The notes: generated by a model not told the origin, from the sequence alone. Positions 8,656 through 17,829 are shown, counted from the stretch's first letter. The stretch: 35,494 bases of DNA from Erwinia tasmaniensis Et1/99 (GCF_000026185.1 NC_010696.1:1-35494); one strand, 5' to 3'. A program made the numbers and translations.

Positions 8656-9871
8656 TCAAAACAAAGACGATATTGGCGCTATCCCTTCAATTGATAATGA
8701 TCGCGATGATGTCAATTTGCAGGGGGTAAAAGGAAAAAGAAAATCTAACGGTTTACTGTCCTCAATACTCATTTTCGGCGGTGCGGTAATTTTAATAATT
8801 GGCTTAGCAGGGTGGTTCATCTATAAGGCCGTACATAAAGACACTTCTATTGATGTTGGTAAGCCCGCCGATCCGACTTTGACGAAGAACAGCGGTGATG
8901 ATTCCGGCAATAAAGGTGTTGATAAGCTGATGGCTACCATCGCTCAACGTAAAGCTGCACAGGATGCAGCCGCAGAACAAGCGAAACAGGATGAAGAAAA
9001 GCGGCGTTTAGCAGAGGAAGAGGCCAAACGTAAACAGCTAATGGATGAACTGGCCGCAAAAGGGCGGCTTGAACAAGGCAACGGGACAGGCCAGCAGGGA
9101 GCAGGAGCTAATGGGGGTAATAACGAGCAACCTATGACGCCGGAAATGCGTAAGCTACAAGGCAAGGGGCTTGTTTTTGCGGGTGCTGATGGTAAGGGGG
9201 CAGGTAAGGGAGAAAACGCCCCTGAAGGCTTCGGAGGGGGCTTAAATGACTCTCTGCGCGGTGGGACTTACGCAAACGGTCAGGCATCGATATTGCGTAA
9301 CCGTAATTTGTTGCTTGGGATGGGGTCAGTTTTGCCTTGTGTGCTGCAAACGAAGATCGTAACGACCTATCAGGGGTTGCCAATCTGCCAGCTCACCAAA
9401 AATATTTATTCCAACGACGGCAGCACCTTATTGCTTGAAGCGGGAACGAAATTCTACGGCGAGATTCAAAAGGCTCTTTTACAGGGGCAGGCGCGGGTAT
9501 TTGTTAACTGGACAACTGCGGAAACACCTAAAGGCATTCGCGTTCGTATTGATGCGTTGGGTGTTGATGGTCTGGGAGCGGCAGGTATTCCGGCATGGGT
9601 TGATCTTCACTTCTGGGAGCGCTTTGGCGGCGCTATCATGCTGAGCTTTATTCAGGATGGTATTGCAACAGCAGCTAACAGGGCGAGTAAGGACAGTAAT
9701 AATAATAGTATCTCTGTTGATAATACACAGGATGCAGCAAAGGATATGGCAAATACTGCTCTTGAAAACACTATCAATATACCGCCTACGGGTTATGTTA
9801 ATCAGGGGGAACTGATTTCAATCATTGTTCCTCGTGATACCTACTTCAATAATGTTTACGAAGTTCACTAA
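8648..9871 (+). CDS. virB10: VirB10-type core channel protein
   Basis: A 407-residue protein with a cytoplasmic N-terminus, one membrane segment (LLSSILIFGGAVILIIGLAG, about 36-55), a charged alanine- and glutamate-rich linker predicted to be a long helix (about 100-140), and a C-terminal TrbI/VirB10 beta-barrel domain (LLGMGSVLPCVLQTKIVTTY, then GLPICQLTKNIYSNDG). VirB10 spans both membranes and passes energy signals from the ATPases to the outer channel. GGAGG lies inside the end of virB9, so translation is coupled. Confidence 0.94.
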   Translation: MTDQNKDDIGAIPSIDNDRDDVNLQGVKGKRKSNGLLSSILIFGGAVILIIGLAGWFIYKAVHKDTSIDVGKPADPTLTKNSGDDSGNKGVDKLMATIAQRKAAQDAAAEQAKQDEEKRRLAEEEAKRKQLMDELAAKGRLEQGNGTGQQGAGANGGNNEQPMTPEMRKLQGKGLVFAGADGKGAGKGENAPEGFGGGLNDSLRGGTYANGQASILRNRNLLLGMGSVLPCVLQTKIVTTYQGLPICQLTKNIYSNDGSTLLLEAGTKFYGEIQKALLQGQARVFVNWTTAETPKGIRVRIDALGVDGLGAAGIPAWVDLHFWERFGGAIMLSFIQDGIATAANRASKDSNNNSISVDNTQDAAKDMANTALENTINIPPTGYVNQGELISIIVPRDTYFNNVYEVH

Positions 9872-9880
9872 ATAAATAAG

Positions 9881-9896
9881 CGGGGTATACGCCCCG
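9881..9896 (+). terminator. Intra-operon hairpin between virB10 and virB11
   Basis: CGGGG-TATACG-CCCCG, extended by weak A/T pairs and followed by TTTATATTT. It is the third hairpin placed between blocks of the virB operon and merges into AT palindrome copy 3. Confidence 0.6.
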
Positions 9897-9897
9897 T

Positions 9898-9912
9898 TTA
9901 TATTTAATATAA
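9898..9912. repeat. AT palindrome copy 3 (TTATATTTAATATAA)
   Basis: Perfect palindrome around a central T, directly after the virB10-virB11 hairpin and 17 bases before the GGAGGTG site of virB11. Confidence 0.75.
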
Positions 9913-9939
9913 ATATTATAGAAAAATTGGAGGTGTGGC

Positions 9940-11013
9940 ATGGATGATTACGATGATTCTTTTCTTGCCAGAAGCAAGTTAAAACGAACGGGTATCACAG
10001 ATTTATTAAATGTTGATGGGATTACAGAAGTTGCGGTTAACCAGCCTGGTGTTATCTGGTTTGAGCGCGGTAATGGATGGGAAAGTCAAATCAGCGAACA
10101 GTGCAATTATGGTGCGCTGGCTGATTTGGCACAGGCTTTATCTGTAAAAAATAATACAGGTGGTATTGATAGCCAATGGCTTAATGGGAAAGTAAACGGT
10201 GTTAACTCAATTCATTCCGTTACCTTACCAGATGGTGAAAGGGGGCAGATAATTTTACCTCCAGTTACTGAGCAAGGTAAAATATCCATAACAATCAGGA
10301 AACCCTCTAAATCACGGTTTACCTTGCAAAGCTATATAGATAGTGGGCGACTTAGTAATTATGAAATATGTGGAAAGGCTTTCGATAAGCATCGCCCATT
10401 AACGCATGATCAGGAGGAAATGCTAGGGCTGTTAAGGCGTGGAGATACAGACCGTTTCTTTAAAAAAAGCGTTGAAATGAAATTGAATCATTTAATGGTT
10501 GGGGCTACAGGGTCTGGTAAAACAACCTTCATGAAAGCGGTAGCTGACCTTTTTCCATTAAATCGCCGTTATATCACGATGGAAGATACCCATGAGCTTG
10601 ATTTGCCTATTCATCATAATCATGTGCATCTTTTCTTTAAGAGAGAGGGGCAAGGGGTCACAGCTAAAGATTTGATTGAGGCGGCAATGCGTATGAAGCC
10701 GGATCACATCTATCTAACGGAGCTGCGCGGTGATGAAACATGGAACTATTTAGGTGCTATCAATACGGGACATAACGGTAGTTTAAGTTCAACTCATGCA
10801 GAAGCTACGCCAGCAGGTGTTTTCAACAGATTGACCACGTTAGTTAAGCAATCGCCAATCGGCTCTACGCTGGATTACAGTCTTATCTCTAATACAGTAG
10901 CAAGTACGATTGACCTGATAACCTTCTGGGAAGGTTCTTATATGAAAAAGGTTTATTACAATCCAGAAGAAAAAAATGATGCCATTAACCGCTTGCTTGG
11001 TATGGCAGCATAA
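9940..11013 (+). CDS. virB11: VirB11-type hexameric secretion ATPase
   Basis: 357 residues. Walker A is GATGSGKTT at residues 188-196; ITMEDTHELDLP is the Asp box, RMKPDHIYLTELRGDE the Walker B region, and GHNGSLSSTHA the His box, all in the family's order. VirB11 switches the apparatus between pilus building and DNA transfer. The start follows TTGGAGGTG, one of the few transfer genes here without the AAGGGGGT type of ribosome binding site. It ends 9 bases before virD4. Confidence 0.96.
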   Translation: MDDYDDSFLARSKLKRTGITDLLNVDGITEVAVNQPGVIWFERGNGWESQISEQCNYGALADLAQALSVKNNTGGIDSQWLNGKVNGVNSIHSVTLPDGERGQIILPPVTEQGKISITIRKPSKSRFTLQSYIDSGRLSNYEICGKAFDKHRPLTHDQEEMLGLLRRGDTDRFFKKSVEMKLNHLMVGATGSGKTTFMKAVADLFPLNRRYITMEDTHELDLPIHHNHVHLFFKREGQGVTAKDLIEAAMRMKPDHIYLTELRGDETWNYLGAINTGHNGSLSSTHAEATPAGVFNRLTTLVKQSPIGSTLDYSLISNTVASTIDLITFWEGSYMKKVYYNPEEKNDAINRLLGMAA

Positions 11014-11022
11014 GGGGGTAAA

Positions 11023-13074
11023 ATGCAACCGAGAAAGAACATAACTCGCGGCGAAGTATGGTTGACGATAATCTTTGCATTATTCCTTTCTGCGGCGTTG
11101 GGAGTAGGGGGGCTATATGGTGGAGGCTATTTATTTTTGCTTCTATCAAAAGTTGACACAAGCATTCTTACATATGACACGCTAATTCAGTCTTGGAAGT
11201 TATGGCAGTATAAAAAACTTCATACTCCTATAAGTATTGGCACTGTGGCTTTTATCCTCTCTATGGTACTGCCGTTTGTAGGTGTAATCATTTTAGGAAT
11301 ATTTGAATTTCCTGAGCCAGATATACATGGTAATGCCAAAGAAATTACTGATGATGAGTTAGAGGAAAGCGGTTTGCTCTCGACAGAGCAAAGCAAGCAT
11401 CCTGAAATTTTGATTGGGAAAGTGGCAAAGGGACGATACAAAGGAAAGTTTCTTAAATTTGACGGACAGCAGTTTATGGGACTTGGCGCACCGACACGAA
11501 GCGGTAAAGGTGTAGGGTTCGTTATCCCTAACCTGCTTAATTATCGTGATTCGGTTTGCGTTTTAGATATTAAAGCCGAAAACTTTATTATGACGGCTGG
11601 TTACAGAAAGAAGATGGGACAAGAGATTTTTGTTTTTGCTCCTGATGGTTATCGTTTCTCAGAAGATGATTATATTCAATATAAATTATCAGATCACTAT
11701 TTGAGTATGAGTGAAGAGGAACAAAAAGCATTTGATGAACGGTATTTTGAAAATGCTCAGGTATTAACACACCGCTGGAATCCGCTAGGCTATATAAGTC
11801 GAGCTAAATCACGGCGTGTTGGTGATATTGAGGATATTATAGCAATCCTGTTTCCTGATGGCGGTGGCGATAACGCTATATGGAATAGCATGGCTTCAAG
11901 CGTATTTTCAGGGTATGTACTTTATATGCTTGATATGGAAAAAATCGTTAAGGATATTAACGCAGAAATCCAGAGTAACAGAGATAATGGAGTTGATGAT
12001 AACAGGGAGTTTATGCCCGCTTATCCTGTTACAATGGCGCAGATGTTTACGTTAACAGGTGTTCCAGATATTGCGGCGTGGATGAATGATGAAATTCTCT
12101 ACTGGAAAGAACAGGGGCGTCCTCTTAGCCATGAAACAGTAGAAGCATTCAACCGCTTTACAGGTGTTGATGTTAAAACTCGCGGTAATATCATGCAGAA
12201 CTTCAATCAGCCGCTTAAAGTTTATCAAGTTGAGTCATGTATGCTTGCTACTGAGGCAAATGATTTTAACTTTGAAGATTTGCGTAAAAAACGTATGTCG
12301 GTTTATATAGTTCTTTCTCCTTCTGGCATTAAAAAATACGGCAGGTTGATTAATTTATTCTTTAGCCAGTTGGTTAACGTAAATACAAAAGAACTTCCAG
12401 AGCATAATCCAGAACTAAAATACCAATGTCTATTGATGCTCGATGAGTTTACATCAATGGGGCGTGTGGAAATCATTGAAAAGTCAATAGCATTTACGGC
12501 TGGTTACGATCTGCGATACATGCTGATTTATCAGGATGATGGGCAGATAGAAAGTGATGAGGCTTACGGTAAATCAGGTGCTAGGGTTCTTAAAAAGAAC
12601 CTTGCTTTAGAAGTTATTTATCCGCCTAAGACGGTCGATGAGACAGCAGACCGCGTAAGTAAAACGTTTGGTACAAAAACTGTCAAAATTAAAACCAGAA
12701 GCCGCACAAGTTCACTTGGTGGAGGGGTTAGTAATGGTGAAAACGAGCAGTATGTAAAACGTGATTTGTACCTGCCTCAAGAAGTTGTTGAATTGGGATC
12801 AGTTAAATACTTTTCTGAGATAGTTAAGAAAAACTGGCTGGGTCTTAACCGGAAAATCAGAAAGCGTACTAACTTAGGTGTTAATGAAATAATTATAATG
12901 GAGCAGGTTAAACCATTTGTAGCTCATAAAATAATGTATTTTGATGAACCTGTATTTGTTAAAAGAAAAAAAATAGCAACTGATAATATTCCAGAGATTC
13001 CAGTTCTCAAGGAAATTAAGCGGTTTGAAATGCCACGCGAAAGGCGCAAAGATATTCCTGAGTTGTCACATTAA
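11023..13074 (+). CDS. virD4: VirD4/TraG-type coupling protein
   Basis: This 683-residue coupling protein brings the relaxase-DNA complex to the channel. It has two N-terminal membrane segments (EVWLTIIFALFLSAALGVGG and ISIGTVAFILSMVLPFVGVI), Walker A at PTRSGKG (157-163) and Walker B at LLMLDEFTSMG (470-480). The conserved AVEAFNRFTGVDVKTRGNIM-like stretch of TraG proteins is near residue 375. The start follows TAAGGGGGTAAA. It closes the virB block and is followed after 32 bases by the TrbM-like gene. Confidence 0.95.
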   Translation: MQPRKNITRGEVWLTIIFALFLSAALGVGGLYGGGYLFLLLSKVDTSILTYDTLIQSWKLWQYKKLHTPISIGTVAFILSMVLPFVGVIILGIFEFPEPDIHGNAKEITDDELEESGLLSTEQSKHPEILIGKVAKGRYKGKFLKFDGQQFMGLGAPTRSGKGVGFVIPNLLNYRDSVCVLDIKAENFIMTAGYRKKMGQEIFVFAPDGYRFSEDDYIQYKLSDHYLSMSEEEQKAFDERYFENAQVLTHRWNPLGYISRAKSRRVGDIEDIIAILFPDGGGDNAIWNSMASSVFSGYVLYMLDMEKIVKDINAEIQSNRDNGVDDNREFMPAYPVTMAQMFTLTGVPDIAAWMNDEILYWKEQGRPLSHETVEAFNRFTGVDVKTRGNIMQNFNQPLKVYQVESCMLATEANDFNFEDLRKKRMSVYIVLSPSGIKKYGRLINLFFSQLVNVNTKELPEHNPELKYQCLLMLDEFTSMGRVEIIEKSIAFTAGYDLRYMLIYQDDGQIESDEAYGKSGARVLKKNLALEVIYPPKTVDETADRVSKTFGTKTVKIKTRSRTSSLGGGVSNGENEQYVKRDLYLPQEVVELGSVKYFSEIVKKNWLGLNRKIRKRTNLGVNEIIIMEQVKPFVAHKIMYFDEPVFVKRKKIATDNIPEIPVLKEIKRFEMPRERRKDIPELSH

Positions 13075-13106
13075 TTATCAAAAACAATACAAGTAAGGGG
13101 GTAGTT

Positions 13107-13451
13107 ATGAAAAAAACCATACCATTAGTATTTCTGTTAAGTGTGATGGCGTTTAACGCTAGTGCGGCTGAGCTAGGTTTTGACACTGACCAAAGCACAG
13201 ATGATCCAGATTCAGAAAGCCCATGCGTAGTTGTAACGTGCTTGTACGGCAAGCTAACAGGTAATGCCCAAAGCCAATGTAGTTCCGCTGAAAAGTTTTT
13301 CAAAAACATCAAAGCTACAAAAAAACACGGTATCTTTGATCCTACGAAAACATTAAGGAAGAGAACGCAGTTCGTAAACGGTTGCCCGTCTGCTGATAAA
13401 GAGTCAAAGGATATGGTGCTTAAAGCGTTTGGGAAGCTGAAAAGCTTTTGA
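13107..13451 (+). CDS. trbM: TrbM-like secreted conjugation protein
   Basis: 114 residues, with a signal peptide ending at ASAA. The mature part contains PCVVVTCLYGKLTGNAQSQC, the cysteine-rich signature of the TrbM family, followed by CSSAEKFFKNI and a final Cys in FVNGCPS. TrbM proteins accompany conjugation operons, and their exact role is not settled. The start follows TAAGGGGGTAG. It ends the operon, since a strong terminator follows 18 bases after the stop. Confidence 0.82.
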   Translation: MKKTIPLVFLLSVMAFNASAAELGFDTDQSTDDPDSESPCVVVTCLYGKLTGNAQSQCSSAEKFFKNIKATKKHGIFDPTKTLRKRTQFVNGCPSADKESKDMVLKAFGKLKSF

Positions 13452-13468
13452 TGCTCTTCAACTGTTTC

Positions 13469-13490
13469 AAAGCCCCGAAAGGGGCTTTTT
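13469..13490 (+). terminator. Rho-independent terminator of the virB operon
   Basis: AAAGCCCC-GAAA-GGGGCTTT followed by TT: a perfect 8-bp stem with a GAAA loop and a short U tract. It separates the transfer operon from the next promoter, whose -35 box begins 5 bases later. Confidence 0.85.
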
Positions 13491-13494
13491 CGTA

Positions 13495-13523
13495 TTGCAT
13501 CATGTGCCAAATGGCACTATGAT
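13495..13523 (+). promoter_or_regulatory. Promoter with GTGCCA operator 1, before the nuclease-topB-hns genes
   Basis: TTGCAT (13495-13500), 17-base spacer, TATGAT (13518-13523). The perfect palindrome GTGCCAAATGGCAC (13504-13517) occupies the spacer and ends against the -10 box, so a bound protein would exclude RNA polymerase. It drives the operon beginning at 13553. Confidence 0.82.
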
Positions 13524-13552
13524 TAAACTTGTTTTTGCTCAAGGAGGTATGT

Positions 13553-13957
13553 ATGAACTGGTTTTCAATGTTACTGATGCTTTTCTTCTTATTGGCATGT
13601 TTATTTTTTTATTTTAAAAATAAAAAATCGACTGTTGATAAAACTAAATCAATCGAGAACAGTGTTAGCAATAATGGTACTCAACTAGAAAAAGTAGTTG
13701 ATGTTTTGAATAGAACGGAGGCAGGAATCTTAAAACGCCTTGATGAAAATAGAGAGCTTTTGGAGTTGCTGTATAGCGATGCTCCTGAACTGATGAAACA
13801 AAAACCTTGGATCAGAGGCTGGTTAGAATCACAAGATGTATTTTTAGTTAAGGTGGCTGAGGCTGTAAATGTTCCGACTAAAGGTGACTCTATTCATCCT
13901 TATCCTCGGCCTTTTCCTCTCCGCGTTTCTGACTGCGATAAGGAACAAGGATTGTGA
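13553..13957 (+). CDS. Single-pass membrane protein of unknown function
   Basis: 134 residues. One N-terminal membrane segment (FSMLLMLFFLLACLFFYF) with a basic stop-transfer sequence is followed by a helical region with coiled-coil character (about 35-75) and a polar tail ending PYPRPFPLRV. The frame opens upstream at a TTG (13529), but AAGGAGG at 13541-13547 fixes the ATG at 13553. It is the first gene after operator-promoter 1 and overlaps the nuclease gene by 4 bases. I do not recognise the family. Confidence 0.75.
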   Translation: MNWFSMLLMLFFLLACLFFYFKNKKSTVDKTKSIENSVSNNGTQLEKVVDVLNRTEAGILKRLDENRELLELLYSDAPELMKQKPWIRGWLESQDVFLVKVAEAVNVPTKGDSIHPYPRPFPLRVSDCDKEQGL

Positions 13958-14436
13958 GTAACCGTAATCAAATCTTTCAATCTGGCGTGATGGTGTTCGC
14001 TGTATTTTTTTCTGGCTATCTCAGTGCGGCAAAGATTCAAGGTAAAGTTGTTCGTGTGCTCGATGGTGACACAATCGAGGTACTTAATAAAAAAATACCT
14101 GTACGAGTTCGCTTGATAAACATTGATGCGCCTGAAAAAAAACAGCCCTACGGTAGATGGTCAACGAGCCAGCTTAAAGAGCTGATCGCAGGGCAGCGCG
14201 TTACCGTGGCCTACACGCAGAAAGACCGTTACGGGCGTGTGCTGGGGCGCGTAGTAACAACAAACGGCGTCGAGGCCAATAGCTACATGGTGCAAAGCGG
14301 CGCTGCGTGGGTGTATGACCAATACAACGCAGATCCATCATTACCGGCTTTACAGCGTGAAGCAATAGAGCAAAAGCGCGGTTTGTGGGCTGGCAATCAA
14401 CCAGTGCCGCCGTGGGAATGGCGGCATAGCAAATAA
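13954..14436 (+). CDS. nuc: Exported staphylococcal-nuclease-like (SNase/TNase) protein
   Basis: 160 residues starting at a GTG that overlaps the previous stop. A hydrophobic export signal (SGVMVFAVFFSGYLSAA) is followed by an SNase domain. GKVVRVLDGDTIEV opens the fold, RLINIDAPE carries the catalytic Arg and Glu, and DRYGRVLGRV the second catalytic Arg. LWAGNQPVPPWEWR is the usual C-terminal end of plasmid SNases. It probably hydrolyses nucleic acid in the periplasm. IncP plasmids carry a related nuclease (ParB of RP4), but the role here is unknown. Confidence 0.88.
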   Translation: MSNRNQIFQSGVMVFAVFFSGYLSAAKIQGKVVRVLDGDTIEVLNKKIPVRVRLINIDAPEKKQPYGRWSTSQLKELIAGQRVTVAYTQKDRYGRVLGRVVTTNGVEANSYMVQSGAAWVYDQYNADPSLPALQREAIEQKRGLWAGNQPVPPWEWRHSK

Positions 14437-14448
14437 GGGGTTTAAACT

Positions 14449-14865
14449 ATGCTAACAGATAAAGATATAGCTATTCTGAATAATTGCTTGCTCGACGACC
14501 ACCTTCTTCTTGAAATTGAAAAATATTTTGTGTCAACAGAAAGCGCCACTGTAAGAGATCGTCTAAATAGTGGAGAGTCCTTAACTAACGAAGAATTGTG
14601 GAAATTACCATATTCTGAATCATTATCTGTAAAGAGAATAACAGATAAAAAAGATATTCAATGGTTAACTGCTTACGCTATTGCTAACGGCCGTGATTTA
14701 CAGTCTTTATTTGAAACAAGTGAATTTAAATACCTTACTCTTTTTATTGATAATGAGAATGTTAGTTCGCAATTTAAAGAGTGGTTAATAGCCTATAACT
14801 TAATTGATGCTTTTCAATTGAATGATACAACGGCTATCACTATTAGTTTTCCAGAGAAGGAGTAA
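14449..14865 (+). CDS. Unknown protein, 138 residues
   Basis: A soluble, acidic, mainly helical protein with no signal peptide or membrane segment. Start: AGGGG, 8 bases before the ATG. It stands 12 bases after the nuclease and 3 bases before the next gene, inside the accessory operon. I do not recognise a family. Codon use is AT-rich like its neighbours. Confidence 0.72.
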   Translation: MLTDKDIAILNNCLLDDHLLLEIEKYFVSTESATVRDRLNSGESLTNEELWKLPYSESLSVKRITDKKDIQWLTAYAIANGRDLQSLFETSEFKYLTLFIDNENVSSQFKEWLIAYNLIDAFQLNDTTAITISFPEKE

Positions 14866-14868
14866 ATT

Positions 14869-15138
14869 ATGGGTATAAATATGGAATATATTAGTGATGA
14901 TGAGTACAAGAAAGCGTTAAGTGTGTTTACTGAAATACTTAACGCCGATGTTGATGTATATGATAGCGAAGATATTGAAGTCATTAAAAAATTCGAAGAT
15001 GCCTTGGATCTTTGTCTTGATTATGAGCGGCAATGTTATGGACAAAAACTCAATGAGTCACCAATAAGTGCATACATGGCGTCAAAACCTAAACGTGCCG
15101 CATTTCCTATTAAAGCCATTGTAAGTTTTTATAATTAA
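14869..15138 (+). CDS. Unknown small acidic protein, 89 residues
   Basis: An acidic N-terminal two-thirds (YISDDEYKKALSVF, VDVYDSEDIEVIKKFEDAL) and a short basic, Pro-containing tail. AAGGAG lies 7 bases before the ATG; a second in-frame ATG at 14881 is less well placed. It follows the previous gene by 3 bases, so the two are probably translated together. No recognised family. Confidence 0.7.
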   Translation: MGINMEYISDDEYKKALSVFTEILNADVDVYDSEDIEVIKKFEDALDLCLDYERQCYGQKLNESPISAYMASKPKRAAFPIKAIVSFYN

Positions 15139-15143
15139 TATAA
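15129..15143. repeat. AT palindrome copy 4 (TTATAATTAATATAA)
   Basis: One step from perfect symmetry. It overlaps the stop of the preceding gene and precedes the GAAGGGGGT site of topB. The same variant recurs at 29400. Confidence 0.6.
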
Positions 15144-15161
15144 TCTAATGAAGGGGGTTGT

Positions 15162-17330
15162 ATGATTTTAACGATTGCAGAAAAGCCAGAATTAGCAGAG
15201 ATTATTGCTAATGCCTTTGGTAATGCCGTTAAGAAGCAAGGTTATTATGAGTGTGCGGGTAATAACGTTGTAACTTGGTGTTTTGGTCATATGTTGGTAT
15301 TAACACCGCCAGCGGCTGTAAATCCATCATATGAAGTTTGGAAAATGGACGATTTACCAATGGACTTAACCGCCGTTTCACATCAGGTTAAGGCTACGGA
15401 AAACGGGTATGTTGAGCGCCAATATAAAATCATTTGCGACCTGCTAAAAAAATCATCTTCCGTTATTCATGCTGGCGATCCAGATGATGAGGGAGAGTTG
15501 CTTGTTCGTGAAATTCTTTGGCTTGAAAATTATACCAAACCAGTGAAACGACTGCTTTTAAATGACCTGAATATCAATGCCGCTAAAAAAGCGATTGATA
15601 AAATGGAAGATGGTAACTCAGATAAGTTTATTAGACTGGCTTTAAAAGCGCTTGCCAGAGCTAAGGGCGATCAGATTTTCGGCCTGAATATGACACGCTA
15701 TTTTACGCTACTCAGCCAGCGTTTAGGTGGGCGCGGTAAGTTAACCTGTGGGAGAGTTCAAACTCCAATGCTCGGATTGATTGTAGCGCGATACAAAGCG
15801 TTTAACAGCCATGTTAAAAGCTACTATTATGATGTATCGTCTACTCATAACTTCCTGAAAGATTTCCCACTCAAAATTATCCCTAATGATGATTTTGCCG
15901 TAGATGGCAAAATTATAGATCCTGATGTTGCGCAGAAAATTAAAGAAGCCTGTGAAGGTAAACCCTCATCCGTAGCAAGCGTTAAGGTAGAAGATAAAGC
16001 TACAGCGGCTCCACTGCCATTTGATTTGCTGGGGTTACAGAGCTATATGCTCAAAGATAAAATCTCACCAGATGAAACATTGGAACTTACGCAGAGCCTC
16101 CGCTCTAATTACAGCGCGATTTCTTATAACCGTTCTGATTGCCGCTATTTATCCAGCGATCAGCATGAAGAAGCGCCGGATACGCTTAACGCATTAAAAA
16201 AATATGTTGGCGATGGTGCGTTAAATGACGTCATTAATAACACATCTTTCGACATATCTCGCAAGGGCAAGGCTTTTAATGATAAAAATATTACTTCTCA
16301 CACCGCCATAATTCCCACACCGAACCCACGCGGTTTGGAAAAAATGAGCGCAAAAGAAAGAAAGGTTTATGAAGCTATTGTTCTTCGCTATTTATTGCAA
16401 TTTGTGGATGATAAAAAATATAAATCTGCAAAGGTAGTTGTAGATTGTGCTGGCTATCAATATAGCGCAAGTGCCACTAGATTAATTTCTGCTGGGTGGT
16501 CTAGTATCGAAGCTGATGATAGTGATGAGTCTAATAATAATGATGGTGAAGATAGCCAGCCATTATTTGAATCAATTTCTGCGTTGAGTAATGGTGAACA
16601 ATCTTCATGTACTGGCGTTATTATTTCTAAAGCAGAAACCAAACCATTACCACTTTATACAATGAAAACGTTTCTTGAGGACTTAAAACGAGTAAGTAAA
16701 TATGTTTCTGATCCACGCATAAAAAAACTACTGCTCAGTAAGGATGAGGGTAAAAAAGGTGAGCGCGGCGGTATTGGTACACCTGCCACACGTTCAACAA
16801 TTATAAAAAACCTCGAAAACACAGGTTACTATACGATTCAGAGCAATAAACTCATCCCCACTGAGAAGGGTATTAAGTTTATTGAAAGTCTACCTGTAAG
16901 CGTTACAGCGCCAGATATGACCGCGCTTTGGCATGAGCAACAAACAATGATTTTAGATGGTGAAATGGAATTATCTGATTTCATAATCAACATTAATCAA
17001 ACTGTTGCTGAATTAATGAAAGCTGACGTAACAGAAGGTATGAAACAGGTTGCAGATAGCCAACCTAAAGGAAAATGTTTTTGCTGTGGCGGCGATATGC
17101 ACTTAAATCCTAAAGTCTTTGTATGTCAAAATGAATCATGTGGTCTTAAAATTTGGCGTACTATATCTAAAAAAGACCTTACCGATTTACAAATGAAAAC
17201 GCTAATGGAGCGTGGTTCAACCAACCTTATCAAGGGTTTTAAATCCAAAGCTGACAAGCCTTATGATGCAATTTTGAAAATTGACAAGGATAAAAAGTCA
17301 GTTGTTTTTGAGTTTCCACCTAGAAAATAA
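15162..17330 (+). CDS. topB: DNA topoisomerase III (TopB/TraE type)
   Basis: 722 residues; type IA topoisomerase that decatenates DNA. IncP and IncX plasmids also carry one. The Toprim domain includes HAGDPDDEGELLVREILW (about residue 101 on), the substrate loop region CGRVQTPMLGLIV is present, and the catalytic tyrosine is Y322 in ISYNRSDCRYLS, close to Tyr328 of the E. coli enzyme. The SHTAIIPT motif follows. A C-terminal zinc finger (CFCCGGDMHLNP, then VCQNESCGLKIW) completes it. The start follows GAAGGGGGTTGT. It is likely co-transcribed with the nuclease operon. Confidence 0.95.
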   Translation: MILTIAEKPELAEIIANAFGNAVKKQGYYECAGNNVVTWCFGHMLVLTPPAAVNPSYEVWKMDDLPMDLTAVSHQVKATENGYVERQYKIICDLLKKSSSVIHAGDPDDEGELLVREILWLENYTKPVKRLLLNDLNINAAKKAIDKMEDGNSDKFIRLALKALARAKGDQIFGLNMTRYFTLLSQRLGGRGKLTCGRVQTPMLGLIVARYKAFNSHVKSYYYDVSSTHNFLKDFPLKIIPNDDFAVDGKIIDPDVAQKIKEACEGKPSSVASVKVEDKATAAPLPFDLLGLQSYMLKDKISPDETLELTQSLRSNYSAISYNRSDCRYLSSDQHEEAPDTLNALKKYVGDGALNDVINNTSFDISRKGKAFNDKNITSHTAIIPTPNPRGLEKMSAKERKVYEAIVLRYLLQFVDDKKYKSAKVVVDCAGYQYSASATRLISAGWSSIEADDSDESNNNDGEDSQPLFESISALSNGEQSSCTGVIISKAETKPLPLYTMKTFLEDLKRVSKYVSDPRIKKLLLSKDEGKKGERGGIGTPATRSTIIKNLENTGYYTIQSNKLIPTEKGIKFIESLPVSVTAPDMTALWHEQQTMILDGEMELSDFIININQTVAELMKADVTEGMKQVADSQPKGKCFCCGGDMHLNPKVFVCQNESCGLKIWRTISKKDLTDLQMKTLMERGSTNLIKGFKSKADKPYDAILKIDKDKKSVVFEFPPRK

Positions 17331-17340
17331 TTGAGCTACT

Positions 17341-17366
17341 ATAGCCATAGCGTGTGCTATGGCTAT
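17341..17366 (+). terminator. Hairpin between topB and the H-NS-like gene
   Basis: ATAGCCATAGC-GTGT-GCTATGGCTAT, a perfect 11-bp stem, followed by TTACTTTT, an interrupted T tract. It may be a weak terminator or attenuator. TTGACA at about 17373 could be a -35 box for the next gene, but no convincing -10 follows. Confidence 0.6.
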
Positions 17367-17394
17367 TTACTTTTGACAAATAAAAGGGGTTTAA

Positions 17395-17829
17395 ATGAGC
17401 GATAACTACGAAGCAGTATCACGCACTCTTTCTAACATCCGTTCACTGCGTGTTTTTGCGCGTGAAATGAATAACTTTGATCTGCTTTGCGAGATTCAAG
17501 AAAAGTTTTCTATGGTTGTTGAAGAGATGCGCGCCGATGCCGAACGCCAGAAAAAAGAAGAGCAAGAACGCGATGAGCGTAAAGCTGAGCTGCTCAAGAT
17601 GATTAGTGAGGCTGGTTTCTCAGTTGACGAGCTGGCGGGTAGTGCCGGAGCTGAGAAGGGAGCGCGTAAGACTCGCACAGTTCAGCAAGTGCCAGCCAAA
17701 TATCAATATGAGCTGGACGGTGAAACGAAGTTCTGGACGGGGCGAGGACGCAAGCCAAAGCCTATTGAAGATGCTATCAAGGCTGGTAAATCCTTAGATG
17801 ATTTCCTGATTCCTGAAAAGAGCGCCTAA
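17395..17829 (+). CDS. hns: H-NS-like nucleoid-associated protein
   Basis: 144 residues with both H-NS domains. The N-terminal helical oligomerisation region starts LSNIRSLRVFAREMNNFDLL. The C-terminal DNA-binding domain has KYQYELDGETKFWTGRGRKP, where TGRGRKP is the AT-hook-like loop (TGQGRTP in chromosomal H-NS), and ends GKSLDDFLIP as in H-NS. The linker, about residues 70-95, is longer than usual and alanine- and glycine-rich. Plasmid H-NS homologues silence AT-rich incoming DNA and reduce the fitness cost to the host; this AT-rich plasmid fits that role. The start follows AAAGGGG. Confidence 0.94.
   Translation: MSDNYEAVSRTLSNIRSLRVFAREMNNFDLLCEIQEKFSMVVEEMRADAERQKKEEQERDERKAELLKMISEAGFSVDELAGSAGAEKGARKTRTVQQVPAKYQYELDGETKFWTGRGRKPKPIEDAIKAGKSLDDFLIPEKSA

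Noticed and set aside
13016..13510. Leftward 164-residue ORF over trbM
   Set aside because: Shadow of the trbM-like gene, crossing its terminator and the next promoter.
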